DNA of 64,000 bases from an uncultured Lachnospiraceae bacterium (GCA_947174015.1 CAMWHJ010000001.1:1-64000); one strand, 5' to 3'; shown: positions 46,874 to 56,002, numbered from the stretch's first letter. Notes: a model not told the origin generated them from the letters alone. Program-made: numbers and translations.

Positions 46874-47749
46874 ATGTCTTTAGGGATAATGGCTATGAGA
46901 GCTACAAAAACCTATTCAGAGAAAATTGAACAGTTAAGAGAAAAAATAGAAAATGCGGATGCAGTCCTCATCGGTGCAGGAGCAGGGCTTTCCACTTCTG
47001 CTGGATTTACTTACAGTGGTGACCGCTTTAAGAGGTATTTTAGTGACTTCATTGAAAAATACCACTTCCACAATATGTATGAGGGAGGTTTTTACCCTTT
47101 TGACAGTCTGGAAGAACATTGGGCATATTGGAGCCGATATATTTATATCAACCGCTATATGGATGCACCAAAACCTGTTTATGAAAACCTGTTTGAACTG
47201 GTAAAGGACAGGGATTATTTTGTATTGACAACAAATGTAGACCATTGTTTTCAGAAAGCGGGCTTTGCAAAAGAACGGTTATTTTATACGCAGGGGGATT
47301 ATGGACTTTTCCAATGCCAAACTCCATGTAAGCCATACACATACGACAATGAAACTCAGGTTAAACGTATGGCAGAAGAACAAAAGAATATGCGCATCCC
47401 AACAGAACTGATACCCAAATGTCCGATTTGCGGGAAACCAATGACGATGAACTTACGGGCAGATGCTACTTTTGTGCAGGATGAGGGATGGGATATTCAT
47501 GCAGGCTATTATGAGAAGTTTATTGATACACATAAGAAAAGCAGAATCTTATTTTTGGAATTAGGCGTTGGCTATAATACTCCCGGAATTATCAAATATC
47601 CTTTTTGGCAGATGACCGCAGGGAACAAAAATGCCGAATATATTTGTATCAATAAGGGAGAAGTAACTGTGCCAAATGAAATAAGAGCCCAATCCATAGA
47701 AATAGATGCTGATATATATGATGTATTAAATGACATATTAAATATCTGA
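46874..47749 (+). CDS. Sir2-family NAD-dependent deacylase-like protein
   Basis: A 291-aa sirtuin-like protein. The start at 46874 follows GGAGG by 9 nt; the track start 10 codons earlier overlaps the previous gene. NAD-binding GAGAGLSTSAGF, the TTNVDHCFQKAGF stretch with the usual catalytic-region His, and a Zn ribbon with CQTPC and CPICG are seen. The end LFLELGVGYNTPGII is typical. Sirtuins remove acyl groups or ADP-ribosylate. Inside a RiPP operon it could deacylate a precursor or sense NAD; neither is shown. It ends the operon, facing the relaxase. Confidence 0.87.
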   Translation: MSLGIMAMRATKTYSEKIEQLREKIENADAVLIGAGAGLSTSAGFTYSGDRFKRYFSDFIEKYHFHNMYEGGFYPFDSLEEHWAYWSRYIYINRYMDAPKPVYENLFELVKDRDYFVLTTNVDHCFQKAGFAKERLFYTQGDYGLFQCQTPCKPYTYDNETQVKRMAEEQKNMRIPTELIPKCPICGKPMTMNLRADATFVQDEGWDIHAGYYEKFIDTHKKSRILFLELGVGYNTPGIIKYPFWQMTAGNKNAEYICINKGEVTVPNEIRAQSIEIDADIYDVLNDILNI

Positions 47750-47768
47750 CTGAAAGACTGAAGGGCAA

Positions 47769-49319
47769 TCATCTTGCCCCTCGGTCTTTGCCTTTAAGCG
47801 TTCTTTGTTGCTGGTAATCTGCGGTTCTCTTTGGCGGATTTTTTAACCGTCCAAGAACACTTTTATTATTCTGCTTTTGATTATCATCTCCACAAGTTTG
47901 CTCCCATTCAGCCGCTTGTTCCTTATAAGCGATATAGGCACTGTGTGATTTATGGTAAGTACAGTAAAATTCTTGCACATTCTGATAGCCGTATTTTTTT
48001 GCAATACCGGATAATCTAATTTTTAAGATGTCAATTTCCTCATTCTTGCTGTCAATTTTGCTTTGCAGTTCGCCTTTCTTGGTAAATCTTGCAAGCCCTT
48101 TCAGGTCGTCACGCTCAAATTCCAAAGCATTGCGTTCCTTTTCTGCCTCAAAAATGATCTCATTCTGTCGTTTCAGTTCCTTGTAAATCTTAAATAGCTT
48201 CGGATAGGCGGCTGCTTCTGCTGGCATGACAGGCTTGGGCGGTATCTTTGGCTTGGTCTGTGTTTCCTTTTCGGCTGGTTGGCAGACAGGTCCTTGCACT
48301 GGCATCTGCGGTTGTATTTGCTCTGTATCATAGAGTTTTGCAGACATTTCCCTTGCCTTTTGCAGCACCTTTGAAATCAGCATTGCCAACACCGCAACAG
48401 CACTCATAAGTATAGTTCCTAACCGTTCCAGCTGGTTGCCAAATACATCAACGGATTCCCTGATACGGTCGGAAATATACTCTTTTTTTATCTGTTGTAT
48501 CTCTGTTTCCGCCATGCCGCTGACAATTGCCCTGTCAACCTCACGATTCCAACGCATACGGTATTCGTTATCTGTCTGTATCTGTTCCGCTTTTGGGTTA
48601 TTCTTCCCTATCTTCTTGGTTGCAAGGTATAGACCGTTTTCGTCAAAAACGTGCAATTTCTCTTTGCCGTCCTTTACCAAAGTATTGATAAGGTCTGTAT
48701 AAAAATGCTTTACCTCGTCTATAAATTCGTCCTGCTTGAACAGCTTATTCTTGGCGGTAAAGAGGTTGTGCTCATATACCTCTCCTTTCTTCACAATCTT
48801 ACAGCCTTTGCGGACATCTCCGTTTTCGTCAAGTATCTCTTTCTTGGTGCGGACGTGTTTCCCCTGCTCGTCATAGAACATATTCCTTGTTGCAGTCTTT
48901 TCTATGGATTCCGGTAACAGTTTCCTCTCCGAAAAAATAAGGTGGATATGGTAGTTTGTCTTTCGTTTGTTATGATGCAGAGCCGATACGCACTCCACAC
49001 CATACTTTTCCTTAAAGCGGTCTGTGAACAACTGTAACAGCTTGTCCGGCTCATAGAGATTTGGAAAGGATTCTGGCAGGGCAATGATAAATTCCCTCGC
49101 TTCGATACTTTTCCCCTCTGTGCCGCTTTTTTGAAATTCCTGCTGGCTGCATTTTGCAAGCTCTGTCCAATAATGGCGGTCTGTTGTTTCATAGACCGCA
49201 TACAGGTTTTCCTGCTTCGCATGGCTGGATATATAAGTAACCCTGCCCCTGACATCGGGCAGTTTGCTCATGCGGATAAATGAATGTTTTTGTATTGTGC
49301 TTTGTCCTCCCTCCTGCAA
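47769..49319 (-). CDS. MobL-family relaxase
   Basis: Mobilisation relaxase, 516 aa in the track. KHSFIRMSKLPDVRGRVTYI and the HxH metal motif in TNYHIHLIFSERKLLP mark the MobA/MobL nickase domain (about 10-200). A hydrophobic segment (VAVLAMLISKVL) and a coiled-coil tail follow. The start is unclear: TTG at 49319 or a later Met at MSKLPDV. The element-spanning oriT-like palindromes lie just upstream. It should nick oriT and lead DNA transfer when a helper conjugation system is present. Confidence 0.9.
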   Translation of the reverse strand: MQEGGQSTIQKHSFIRMSKLPDVRGRVTYISSHAKQENLYAVYETTDRHYWTELAKCSQQEFQKSGTEGKSIEAREFIIALPESFPNLYEPDKLLQLFTDRFKEKYGVECVSALHHNKRKTNYHIHLIFSERKLLPESIEKTATRNMFYDEQGKHVRTKKEILDENGDVRKGCKIVKKGEVYEHNLFTAKNKLFKQDEFIDEVKHFYTDLINTLVKDGKEKLHVFDENGLYLATKKIGKNNPKAEQIQTDNEYRMRWNREVDRAIVSGMAETEIQQIKKEYISDRIRESVDVFGNQLERLGTILMSAVAVLAMLISKVLQKAREMSAKLYDTEQIQPQMPVQGPVCQPAEKETQTKPKIPPKPVMPAEAAAYPKLFKIYKELKRQNEIIFEAEKERNALEFERDDLKGLARFTKKGELQSKIDSKNEEIDILKIRLSGIAKKYGYQNVQEFYCTYHKSHSAYIAYKEQAAEWEQTCGDDNQKQNNKSVLGRLKNPPKRTADYQQQRTLKGKDRGAR

Positions 49320-49444
49320 ATGGCAGTGACCGATTTTGAAAAGAAGTGGTGCTGGTATGGCAGGCTGTGAGTGGGCAGCATAGGCGGCACGTTTACGAAC
49401 ATATCCACCTGTTGGCGGTTATCACAAATGCGTCAGCATTTGCT

Positions 49445-49660
49445 AAGTCACGCTAGCGTGACTTGTGCTCTCTGCAAGGGCGAAATCCCCATTGCACAAA
49501 CAAAGTTTGTGCAATGGGTGTATTTCGCTCTCAAACACCGAGGGCTTAAAAGAGAAGTGTAGCCCACTCCCATATACCTGAATTGTGCCTGTAAAAATAA
49601 GGTTATGATAGTAAAAAGTGATGTCACTCATCTTAAAATGGTGGCAAAAAGTGATGCCAC
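49445..49660. other. oriT-like palindromes and iteron-like repeats
   Basis: AAGTCACGCTAGCGTGACTT (49445-49464) is a perfect 20-bp palindrome. CCCATTGCACAAAC and GTTTGTGCAATGGG (49488-49518) form a second stem around AAA. Then AAAAAGTGATGTCAC (49613) and AAAAAGTGATGCCAC (49646) repeat 33 bp apart, and more GTGGC units follow to 49700. Placed upstream of mobL this is the probable transfer origin. No nick site is proven, and the rest of 49320-49846 has no convincing gene. Confidence 0.65.
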
Positions 49661-49846
49661 ATATGATAGTGAAAACTGCCACCATGAGCGCAAAAAATGC
49701 CACAAAATGCAGCCACATTTCAAAAACCGGTTGCATATCAGGCAAAGCACATGATATAATCTATTTGCGTGTAGGTATATCATGGCTTCGGTCTGATACA
49801 TACCATTGGGCGGTTTCCTTAGAAGCCGCCTTTTATACTGCTGCTG

Positions 49847-50125
49847 ATGTTAAGAGAGTATGAATTGTTCGTGGATTCTTTTCAGTTTGCCTGCAGGAAT
49901 TTCAAGGACAATGCGGAAAATGCCGCACTCGCCCAGACAATGGGGTTTGAATCAAATAAGGAATATAACGAGATTATGTTCCTTAGGGAAATCACCCACA
50001 CTGTAAATATGTTTAACGATATGGGCGATATTGTGAGGCTCTATTCCAAAAATCCCGAAACAGCCACCACAAGGCTTGCAAATCTTCTTTCTATGGTATC
50101 GGGGGAAGAATCCGAATCGGTATAA
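49847..50125 (+). CDS. Conserved small element protein upstream of integrase
   Basis: A 92-aa acidic helical protein (MLREYELFVDSFQFACRNF...). It resembles small proteins found next to tyrosine integrases of Clostridia elements, but I cannot name a function. No clear Shine-Dalgarno precedes the ATG; a hairpin GGCGGTTTC/GAAGCCGCC lies upstream. It is followed by the integrase on the same strand. Confidence 0.6.
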   Translation: MLREYELFVDSFQFACRNFKDNAENAALAQTMGFESNKEYNEIMFLREITHTVNMFNDMGDIVRLYSKNPETATTRLANLLSMVSGEESESV

Positions 50126-50209
50126 TAGAACAATCGGAGTTATGATATACTTACACGCAGAAAGCATTTCATCAGTTCCGATTGCCCGTTACTGAAAGGA
50201 GAACAGATT

Positions 50210-51031
50210 ATGGCAAAAGGTTCTGTAAGGAAAAAAGGAAAGAAATGGTACTACCGCTTTTATGTGGAAGATGTAAGCTGGAACCTGGTACAGAAAGAAT
50301 GTGCAGGAACAGAAAGCAAGAGCGAAACGGAAAAGCTGTTAAGACAGGCAATGGAGGATTATGAAAGCAAGAAATTCATTGCAAAGGCGGACAATATCAC
50401 TCTCGGACAGCTGCTTGACACATGGGCGGAGGAAGAATTTTGGCAGGACATCAACCTTGAGGAACAATGCCTGACAGTCCGCAGAAGCGTCCGTTACAAC
50501 GGGGCTACCCATAAGCACGAAATCGGCTCGACAAAAAGGAAGAAAGTCCGGAGCGTTGATTTTGGCAATGCCCTCGCTGACATCTTGAAGAAAGCAAGGA
50601 TACAACAGCTTAAAAACCGTATGCAATATGGCGAACTCTATCACAGGAATTTCTACAAGGAAGTTACAGCGAAAAATCAGGTACATTATGAGTATTACAA
50701 CTTGGGAATGACAGAAGATGTGCCGGAGGATTATACGGAAATCTCTTTTGTGTGTTTGAGGGAAGATGGCTGTCTTGAACTTCCAGCCACCGTAGAAACA
50801 GCCTGCCGGACAGCAACAAGGAAAGTACCGGAGTTAGAGGGGTTCCACTTCCACACATTAAGGCACATCTACACAACAAACCTGTTATCAAACGGGGCGC
50901 AGCCAAAAGATGTGCAGGAACTTTTAGGACACTCGGACGTAAGCACTACCATGAATGTCTATGCACACGCTACAAGGGAGGCAAAGCGGGAATCTGCAAA
51001 ACTCTTGGATAAGGTTGTGGGAATGAATTAG
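50210..51031 (+). pseudogene. Tyrosine integrase with internal deletion
   Basis: A 273-aa remnant of a phage-type/Tn916-like integrase of about 380-400 aa. The arm-binding N terminus (KGSVRKKGKKWYYRFYVED) is intact to WAEEEF. The frame then jumps directly to WQDINLEEQCLTVRRSV, dropping roughly 100-130 residues: the core-binding domain and the catalytic Arg segment. The HTLRH box, the GHSDVSTTMNVYAH segment with the Tyr nucleophile, and the C terminus remain. It lacks the first catalytic Arg, so it should be inactive. Confidence 0.85.
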
Positions 51032-51054
51032 GAACAAAAACTGAATAAGAAAAA

Positions 51055-51097
51055 CTTTCCCTTGTAACCTGCCCATGAGGGCAAAAACAAGGGAAAA
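51055..51097. repeat. Third copy of TAAGGGCAAAA-type inverted motif
   Basis: TTTCCCTTGT...GAGGGCAAAAACAAGGGAAA sits directly after the integrase. It matches the DUF6061 leaders at 43388-43450 and 57738-57782. Its place beside the integrase makes it a candidate attachment-site end of the element. Confidence 0.45.
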
Positions 51098-51187
51098 GGA
51101 TACATATTTTGAGGCTGGCATAGCGCAAAGCCTTGAAAAATAGGGGAAACTTATGGAAAAAGCTTACAAATCAGAAGTTGTGCATTT

Positions 51188-51559
51188 TTACACACAAATA
51201 CTACTAATAAAATCTATTATTCCATCGTCATTTTGCTTAAATGTGCCAAAACATCGTCTTCCATCAAATCCAATCATGTCTTCAACTGCTTTTTTTATAT
51301 AAGGGTCTGTTATTTTTTCTTTTGCTTCATGTAATGAAAACCAATTCACTTCTATGCTTTCATCTGAAATCGTCTCCTTTCCACCCTCGTATTTACAAAC
51401 AAAAGTTAAATTAACTGTTGGTGGTAATAGCATTCCTTCAAGAGGTCCATATCCTGCTTTTGGTGATAATCTTTGATCGATTCCAACAATATTCTCTGGT
51501 TTAGCAATAATACCACATACAGAACTTTGCCAATACGGTTTGTTCCATTCCCTTTCATC
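51188..51559 (-). pseudogene. NUDIX hydrolase, start and Nudix box lost
   Basis: The reverse frame opens at about 51559 with no start codon (DEREWNKPYWQSSVCGII) and reads ENIVGIDQRLSPKAGYGPLEGMLLPP. It then goes directly to TVNLTFVCKYEGGKETI. The usual GX5EX7REUXEEXGU Nudix box between those parts is absent. The ATG behind GGAGG upstream is out of frame. It is thus a double-deleted relic of a NUDIX gene. Confidence 0.75.
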
Positions 51560-51620
51560 TGTTTACCTCCATAAAAGGGCGGAACACACCACCCACATTA
51601 TAGCATGACCGCCCGCAGAA

Positions 51621-51785
51621 TTAAACCGTTTTCCCCACGATTTCCTCAATATTTTTCCTGACCGTTTCCTCGTTGATTTTGCGGAAAGCATCTTCCATGC
51701 TCTGACCGCCAAGGTAGATACGTTCCACGACAATCCGTGTCGGAGTTTTCCTGTTTTCGTTCCTGCTCTTTTTCTTATTCCTCAT
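51621..51785 (-). CDS. Small conserved mobile-element protein (54 aa)
   Basis: Below the ORF-track cutoff. Start ATG at 51785 with GGAGGAAACTGA upstream; product MRNKKKSRNENRKTPTRIVV then ERIYLGGQSMEDAFRKI... with a charged C-terminal helix. Similar short proteins precede recombinase genes in Clostridia transposons. Role unknown; it marks leftover element DNA. Confidence 0.65.
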   Translation of the reverse strand: MRNKKKSRNENRKTPTRIVVERIYLGGQSMEDAFRKINEETVRKNIEEIVGKTV

Positions 51786-51818
51786 TCAGTTTCCTCCCTT
51801 CAGACGAAAAAAAGGCAG

Positions 51819-51941
51819 TTACAAACTGTTACGTTCATAACTGACCTTATGCTGTTTTTTACAATCCAAAAAAATTACAAATCCTCTCTCTTTTGCCTTT
51901 GCTTTGTAATCCAATAAACTCACACACAAGTGGCAGGTCAT
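51819..51941 (-). CDS. Possible 40-aa ORF
   Basis: ATG at 51941 gives MTCHLCVSLLDYKAKAKERG and a further 20 residues ending ERNSL. It has no clear ribosome site and stands just upstream of the 54-aa gene. Possibly the end of a decayed element gene. The rest of 51942-52136 shows nothing. Confidence 0.3.
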   Translation of the reverse strand: MTCHLCVSLLDYKAKAKERGFVIFLDCKKQHKVSYERNSL

Positions 51942-52136
51942 TACGCTGCCCACATCGGAATTGCACCGTCATTTTATGACTGAATTTTTTATAAAATTTC
52001 AGAAGTATCATTATCACGGATATGCTTCATCGCCCCGCAGTACACCTCTCGTGGTATAAAATTCATTATACTCTTTAAATCAAATCTTATCGTTTCCCTT
52101 ATTTTGCAAATAAACAAGAATCACAATCATCTTATT

Positions 52137-52865
52137 TCAATCAATCCCAATTTCTCCAATCCAATTTGCAATGCTCTCTTTTGAAGCTCCACCTTCAATT
52201 CTTTTTCCATCTACCCACTCTACTGATTCAGAACAGAGGGTATGAAGATTACTTGCGCTGGAACCAACCCCACTGCTATGAGAGGTACAAAAAGGAATAA
52301 TTGTCTTTCCCGAAAAATCATAACTCTCTAAAAATGTACTGATTATACGAGGGGCTTGCCCATGCCAAATCGGGTAACCGAGAATTATGGTTTCATATTC
52401 GTCCATATTCTCCACACCACCAGAAATTGCAGGGCGCACATTAGGGTCATTTTGTTCCTGATCCGCCCGACCATTCGTATAATAAGCTAAGTCTGCCTCT
52501 GTGTATGGATTTTCAGGTACTATCTCATAAATATCAGCTCCTAAAATCTCTGTAATACACTCCGCTACAAGTTCCGTAGTCCCTGTACACGAAAAATATA
52601 CAACCAATATTTTTGTATTCACATCTGCCTCCTGTTCCTCTGTCAAAATGGATTCAGACAGCTCGGTTTCCCTTTCTGTATTTAGCGATTCTTCTGTTTC
52701 CTGTTTTTCTGTCTCCGCCCCATTCTGAGATGTTTCAGACTGTTCTTCTGTTTTTTGTGTAGCAGCTTGTATTTCCTCCTGATTTTCAGATATAGCAGAC
52801 TGACCACAGGCTGTCAGAACAAAAATCATAGAAAAAGAAAGTAATAAACTGATTATTTTTCTCAT
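52137..52865 (-). CDS. Lipoprotein-anchored flavodoxin
   Basis: A 242-aa protein with signal and lipobox LTAC (about residue 19). An acidic Glu/Thr-rich linker (25-85) leads to a flavodoxin domain: KILVVYFSCTGTTELVAE (FMN phosphate loop), GYPIWHGQAPRIISTFL and THSSGVGSSASNLHTL. A flavodoxin outside the membrane is unusual because its usual partners are cytosolic. It is the last gene of the LysR-region cluster and overlaps the reductase stop by one base. Confidence 0.87.
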   Translation of the reverse strand: MRKIISLLLSFSMIFVLTACGQSAISENQEEIQAATQKTEEQSETSQNGAETEKQETEESLNTERETELSESILTEEQEADVNTKILVVYFSCTGTTELVAECITEILGADIYEIVPENPYTEADLAYYTNGRADQEQNDPNVRPAISGGVENMDEYETIILGYPIWHGQAPRIISTFLESYDFSGKTIIPFCTSHSSGVGSSASNLHTLCSESVEWVDGKRIEGGASKESIANWIGEIGID

Positions 52866-53452
52866 TAACCGTTCCGCCTTTCTTCCAGTGCTTTCAACAA
52901 ATATGCCATATTCTGACCGAGATTTCTCATTGTTTCAAGACCTTCCTCGTCTTTTTGGACATCCCCCGGCATTTGTCCATACGCCATTGCCCAATAGGAA
53001 GAACCAACCACAAACATATTTTGCAGCATAAAAAAATGGTACATTGCATCAAGTGTAGTAAGTGCGCCGCCCCTGCGTGCCGCTGTGACAGCCGCGCCAA
53101 CTTTGTGCTGGAACAGGTTTTCACTCCGGTTCATATCTGTTACTACCGATGCACGTTCTAAAAATGCCTGCATATTCGCAGAAATATTTGCCGTATAAAC
53201 TGGCGAACCGAGAATAATCCCATCTGCCTGCGTCATCTTTTCAAAGATTTCCTGAAACATATCCTTTTGATGCACACAGTTTTTTCTCCCACCACAAGCC
53301 CAACAAGCCTTGCAGGGCTCAATTATTTTTCCGGAAAGCTGCATCATCTCCGTTTCAATCCCTGCCTTATGCAATTCCTCAAACACAATATTGATAAGGA
53401 TTGCTGTGTTTCCGTCTTTTCTTGCACTGCCATTAATCGCTAAAACTTTCAT
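52865..53452 (-). CDS. NADPH-dependent FMN reductase family protein
   Basis: Start at 53452 behind GGAGGAAGAAT, 195 aa. MKVLAINGSARKDGNTAIL is the family phosphate loop; CKACWACGGRKNC supplies Cys of iron-sulfur-flavoprotein type; ILGSPVYTANISANMQAFLERA is the flavin loop. Cytosolic. It is sandwiched between the two lipoprotein redox genes and may feed them electrons, which is speculation. Confidence 0.85.
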   Translation of the reverse strand: MKVLAINGSARKDGNTAILINIVFEELHKAGIETEMMQLSGKIIEPCKACWACGGRKNCVHQKDMFQEIFEKMTQADGIILGSPVYTANISANMQAFLERASVVTDMNRSENLFQHKVGAAVTAARRGGALTTLDAMYHFFMLQNMFVVGSSYWAMAYGQMPGDVQKDEEGLETMRNLGQNMAYLLKALEERRNG

Positions 53453-53477
53453 ATTCTTCCTCCTACTACAATTATTT

Positions 53478-54551
53478 TTAATACCAATCATGCTTCTCTC
53501 CGCGGTCAAGAGCATTTATCTGTGCCATTTCATCCTCTGTCAATTCAAAATCAAACAATTCCGTGTTTTCCTGAATATGTTCGGGATTGCTGGAGCCGGG
53601 AATTACTACCACACCTTTTTGCAGATTCCACCGCAGAATAACCTGCGCCACTGATTTTCCATGCGCTACTGCAATTTGCGAAATCACTTCATCACTAAGC
53701 AGTTCTGCCGTATAGCCTCTGCCTCCAAGCGGATACCAGCCCTGCACCACGATCCCAAGATTATGAATGTATGGGATTACATCGTTTTCCTGATAATACG
53801 GGTGTATTTCATTCTGAACCAAAGCGGGCGTAATATTTATCTGAGGTAAAAATTTCTCCAATTCTTCGACATACCAGTTTGATAAACCAAGCGAACGGAT
53901 TTTACCGTCCGCAACCGCTTTTTCCATTGCATGATATGCCTCCACATCACCTGCTCCGGGGTGGTGAAGCAGCATCATATCAATATAATCAATATCTAAT
54001 TTTGCAAGTGCTTCCTCTATCGCTGCTTCCGGATTAGAAAACTGATTTGGGTACAGCTTTGTGATTACAAAAATTTCTTCCCTCGGTATACCGGAGTTCC
54101 TGACAGCTTCCCCCACGCTTTCCTCATTATGATACATATAAGCGGTATCAATTAGATGTACACCACTGTTTAATGCTGTCGTGACGGACTCTACACAGGT
54201 ACCTCCAGTCAGGCTATATGTGCCAATCCCGTATATGGGCATTTCATACCCACTATTTAATAAAACCGTTTTTGTTTCAAAGTTGAAAGAGATATCTCCT
54301 GTCACTGTATTATCACCTTCCTCTGTTTGTTTTTCCTCACTATTGGTCAGATTATTTTCTGTCTGCATCTCAGTTTGCGTAACTGCCAACGTTGCCGGCT
54401 GCTCCTGTTTAATCTGCCCTGTTGTTTCGGTGCCTTCTGCCTGTCCGTACTGTTCTGCAGCCTCATCCGTAGAATACCCTTCCTGTTTCCCACAGGCTGA
54501 TAACGCAACCATAAGCAGAACAGCCAACATAAGATTAAACAGCCGTTTCAT
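53478..54551 (-). CDS. Lipoprotein-anchored aldo/keto reductase
   Basis: A 357-aa protein with a signal and lipobox LSAC (about residue 20), then a Glu/Thr/Gln linker to about 80. The AKR barrel follows: [27 protein letters not shown] (catalytic Asp/Tyr), VITKLYPNQ (Lys), MMLLHHPG (His) and [16 protein letters not shown] at the cofactor site. All catalytic residues are kept. AKRs need NADPH, so a surface location is odd. It overlaps the acetyltransferase gene by 17 bp. Confidence 0.87.
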   Translation of the reverse strand: MKRLFNLMLAVLLMVALSACGKQEGYSTDEAAEQYGQAEGTETTGQIKQEQPATLAVTQTEMQTENNLTNSEEKQTEEGDNTVTGDISFNFETKTVLLNSGYEMPIYGIGTYSLTGGTCVESVTTALNSGVHLIDTAYMYHNEESVGEAVRNSGIPREEIFVITKLYPNQFSNPEAAIEEALAKLDIDYIDMMLLHHPGAGDVEAYHAMEKAVADGKIRSLGLSNWYVEELEKFLPQINITPALVQNEIHPYYQENDVIPYIHNLGIVVQGWYPLGGRGYTAELLSDEVISQIAVAHGKSVAQVILRWNLQKGVVVIPGSSNPEHIQENTELFDFELTEDEMAQINALDRGEKHDWY

Positions 54552-55146
54552 AGCGCTCCTCCTTTTCTTCCCGAATGATCTTTAACACCTTTGCAGGAGC
54601 GCCTCCCACAACTGTCATGGCAGGAACATCCCGTGTCACCACGGCTCCCGCCGCAACCACCGCCCAATCGCCAATCGTTACCCCCGGTAATATCGTTGCG
54701 TTAGAGCCAATCCATACATGAGCACCAATCTTTATCTTTGCATAATGATTTTTTCTGTTTTTCGCTGGATTCAGGTCATGGTTGATTGTTGCCAATACAA
54801 CATTATGACCAATCAGAGCACCGTCCCCGATTTCAATTCCACCCTGATCCTGAAAATGGCATCCTGAATTGATAAAGACATCTTTCCCAATTGTGATATT
54901 TTTTCCAAAGTCTGTATAGAACGGAGGAAACAGCCGGAAGGTATCATCAATTTTTTTCCCCGTCAGCCGTCCCATAATCTCCCGGAGTTCCTCCGGGGTA
55001 TGATACTGATTATTCAGTTCCATGCCAATTCTGATTGCTTCCTGACAAAGAGTATCAAAAAATTCCCTCCACTCTGGATTCTGTGCAGCGTTTCCTTCCT
55101 CTCCCTGAAACGCTTCCAATATATTTTCTAAAGTCAAAGCAAACAT
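54535..55146 (-). CDS. Sugar O-acetyltransferase (left-handed helix)
   Basis: A 203-aa LacA/maltose-acetyltransferase type enzyme. The N-terminal helical cap includes [18 protein letters not shown]. Hexapeptide-repeat strands run from [20 protein letters not shown] to [25 protein letters not shown], with the active-site His in ATINHDL. Acetyl-CoA-dependent acetylation of a sugar or similar acceptor. It is in the middle of the redox cluster. Confidence 0.9.
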   Translation of the reverse strand: MFALTLENILEAFQGEEGNAAQNPEWREFFDTLCQEAIRIGMELNNQYHTPEELREIMGRLTGKKIDDTFRLFPPFYTDFGKNITIGKDVFINSGCHFQDQGGIEIGDGALIGHNVVLATINHDLNPAKNRKNHYAKIKIGAHVWIGSNATILPGVTIGDWAVVAAGAVVTRDVPAMTVVGGAPAKVLKIIREEKEERYETAV

Positions 55147-55191
55147 CCCTTTCCATAACCTGTTTTCTGTTATTTCTTACTTCAGCGACTG

Positions 55192-55964
55192 TCAAAAATT
55201 CCTTAGTTGATCCCGCTTTTCCTTTGAACCGTTTTCACCGCCAAGCTTTTCCAAGCGGCTGATTTCGTCAGCAGTCAATTCAATCTGTGCCGCCTTTGCA
55301 GCTTCCTCAACCTGATGCACTTTTGTCACCCCGATAATCGGAAGTGTACCTTTTGCAATCGCCCATGCCGTCGCAACCTGTGCAGGGCTGGCATCAAAAC
55401 GTGTCCCTATCATTTTCAGCTCATCAATCAATGCTGTCAGTTCTTTCAGATGCGGGTTATACGCCTCTCCCCTCCCTGTTCCCTCCGGGAATGGATTTTC
55501 CTCATTGTACCGTCCGGTAAGTGCCCACTTTTCAACATCCATTGGATTATGAATCCAATAAACATCAATCACATCAGTATGCAGGCACTCTTTGCTGCCG
55601 TTAATCATTTCCTGCATGGCGTCCGGTGAACTGCCGGCTATCTGCGGCGTGAATTTCGTGGAAAGGATAACGCTCTTTTGGCATACATCTTTCACGAAAT
55701 TACCAAGGATACGCTCAGAAGTTCCGTCTCCATAAACCGCCGCTGTATCCCACAGGTTCAGTCCACACTCCGTTGCTTTCTCAAATACGGGCTTCAGTTC
55801 TTTCTCAAACAAATGATTTCCAAATACCTGATCCCCTCCGGCTGCATATCCGTAAACCGACCTTCTTTTGCAAAGACCATACACTGCTCTGCTGTCTGCT
55901 GGTCACATCCTGCGTCAATTAAATTTTGGTAAATGCTCCCATATACATCATTTTCTTCAGCCAT
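55192..55964 (-). pseudogene. Chimera of a small gene and an N-truncated aldo/keto reductase
   Basis: From ATG 55964 (GGGTGGGAG upstream) the frame reads MAEENDVYGSIYQNLIDAGC and continues 56 codons to 55794; this looks like the start of a separate conserved small gene. In another frame, 55884-55192 encodes an aldo/keto reductase from YAAGGDQVFGNHL to the C terminus, with Asp/Tyr (WDTAAVYGDG), Lys (STKFTP) and His (YWIHNP) kept. The AKR has lost its first ~25 residues. A deletion near 55860 appears to have joined the two genes. Confidence 0.7.
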
Positions 55965-56002
55965 CTCCCACCCTTCTGACTATATTGTAATTTACCATGA
56001 GC

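Noticed and set aside
49618-49863. 81-aa ORF between oriT-like region and integrase
   Set aside because: It covers the iteron-like repeats, has no ribosome site and overlaps the more credible 92-aa gene.
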